Assembly (NCBI GenBank): GCA_903772945.1
Contig: CAICTM010000034.1
Coordinates: 62,001 to 126,000, forward strand
DNA length: 64,000 nucleotides
Direction: 5' to 3'
Origin: Seminavis robusta
Taxonomy: Eukaryota; Bacillariophyta; Bacillariophyceae; Naviculales; Naviculaceae
Part shown: positions 63,237 to 64,000 of the stretch, one piece after another
Position numbering within the stretch: the stretch's first letter is position 1
Layout: every line of letters starts with the position of its first letter
Notes under the pieces: generated by a model
Seen by the model: only the letters and a program-made list of their open reading frames with translations
What the model was told of the DNA's origin: nothing
Databases searched by the model: none
Made by a program: the position numbers and the translations under genes

Positions 63237-64000
63237 CTTGCTTTGCTTTGATTTGCTTTGACTTGATTCACCTACTGTAGTCTATTCTATCCCTCTTTGT
63301 TTTTTTGTTGGCTTTTTTGTTGGCTGATGTTTTGTGTCCGCGCAATGGTGGATTTTGATGCCGCTATACGGTAGACAATCCTTCAAGCGGACAAAACTGT
63401 ACCGGTGGCACGGTTGGAAACTGGTAAGCAGGTGGAATGAGACTTAAAGCCTCTCACTTCTACGAAGTGTGAATTTAATTAGAAAAGATTTATGTATGAA
63501 CCGAGCGTCCTTTTCAGTACCAAAAGAGGATAGCGACCGTCTCACAAATTCCAGCACTACCATAACATCCTAGCAAATAGCTACATGGAGCTAGCAGCAG
63601 TATGGACTTGCCTTCAAATGCGCTGCACTTGCATCTGCACTTGACACAACCTAGCTAGTAGCTAGATCTACCGTACCAAGCCAAAAAGAGGGATTATGTG
63701 TCTTCTTCTCTAGCTAGCTAGCTAAAAGTGAAGCAGAAAAGAAACACCAGCAAGCCATCCCTGGCAACTGGCATGTGAGGCAGACTTGCTTTTGTTGAAT
63801 GAATGGGCTCTTGGTTCTTGGACCGCTTCTTCTCTGTTAGTTTTGCTTCTTTTTGCTTGCTCCACAAGTTGTATGACAGCCATGCATTGCTTCTCTCGAC
63901 CTGCCTGTCAGCCATGAAAAAAGATCCAAGGCAGTGAGTTAGAGTATTGGTGCATGAGCTCATCATCGACATAAGTACTGGTAGTACCACGAGTACTACA
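63237..64000. other. Right edge, no supported gene
   Basis: The leader of the glycosyltransferase-like gene has repeated TTTGCTTTGA words (63240-63265). CTAGCTAG runs appear near 63654 and 63712. A 90-codon minus-strand open frame (63718-63990) has no support. Confidence 0.5.

Noticed and set aside
1-64000. tRNA, rRNA or spliceosomal RNA genes
   Set aside because: I looked for A/B-box-like words and conserved rRNA stretches by eye and found no convincing candidate; a covariance-model scan would be decisive.

Overview
The window looks like nuclear DNA of a raphid pennate diatom, probably a benthic species. I infer this from short GT-AG introns (65-255 nt) that join reading frames in phase, secreted proteins with Ser/Asp/Ala/Pro 'SDAPS' linkers, two GDPH (VWD-like) proteins of the diatom type, a class C GPCR carrying a bacterial-type solute-binding ectodomain, diatom-style tyrosine-recombinase and Ty3 retroelements, and intergenic DNA full of short palindromic words (TACCGGTA, CTAGCTAG, ACATGT). 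The species itself cannot be fixed from sequence alone.

Layout. 1-2.6 kb: the 3' end of an S28 serine carboxypeptidase gene, then a convergent, probably organelle-targeted acidic protein with one intron. 3.3-26.3 kb: a run of secretory-protein genes. A giant modular Cys-rich protein lies on the minus strand (3268-14696, three exons, about 3,750 residues, 16 Cys-rich modules including eight in a 510-bp tandem array). Divergent from it are two GDPH/VWD-like genes and a small two-module relative of the giant protein. 27-34.6 kb: two intron-less genes for disordered, Ser/Arg-rich proteins, with a 188-bp direct repeat and a stray copy of a GPCR exon between them. 35-38.4 kb: a four-exon gene fusing a periplasmic-type solute-binding domain to seven membrane helices. 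40.2-55.4 kb: mobile DNA, made up of a Ty3-type LTR element inserted beside a DIRS/Ngaro-like tyrosine-recombinase retroelement, a 435-bp inverted-repeat element packed with 18 copies of a 12-mer, and a decayed transposase-like gene. 56.7-64 kb: a third disordered Ser/Arg-rich protein, a frameshifted prolyl-4-hydroxylase-like gene and a two-exon type II membrane glycosyltransferase-like gene.

How it may fit together. The 3-26 kb block reads as an extracellular-matrix or adhesion locus. All four genes encode signal peptides. Two carry GDPH domains of the kind reported from diatom adhesive trails. Two carry the same eight-cysteine module joined by Ser/Thr/Pro-rich linkers. Shared CTTATC runs in three of the 5' leaders hint at common control, which is inference only.

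Caution: many frameshifts in repetitive parts (the 510-bp array, the LTR element, the RT gene) are one- or two-base losses. The two LTRs differ almost only by such losses. I therefore suspect unpolished assembly rather than true decay in those places.
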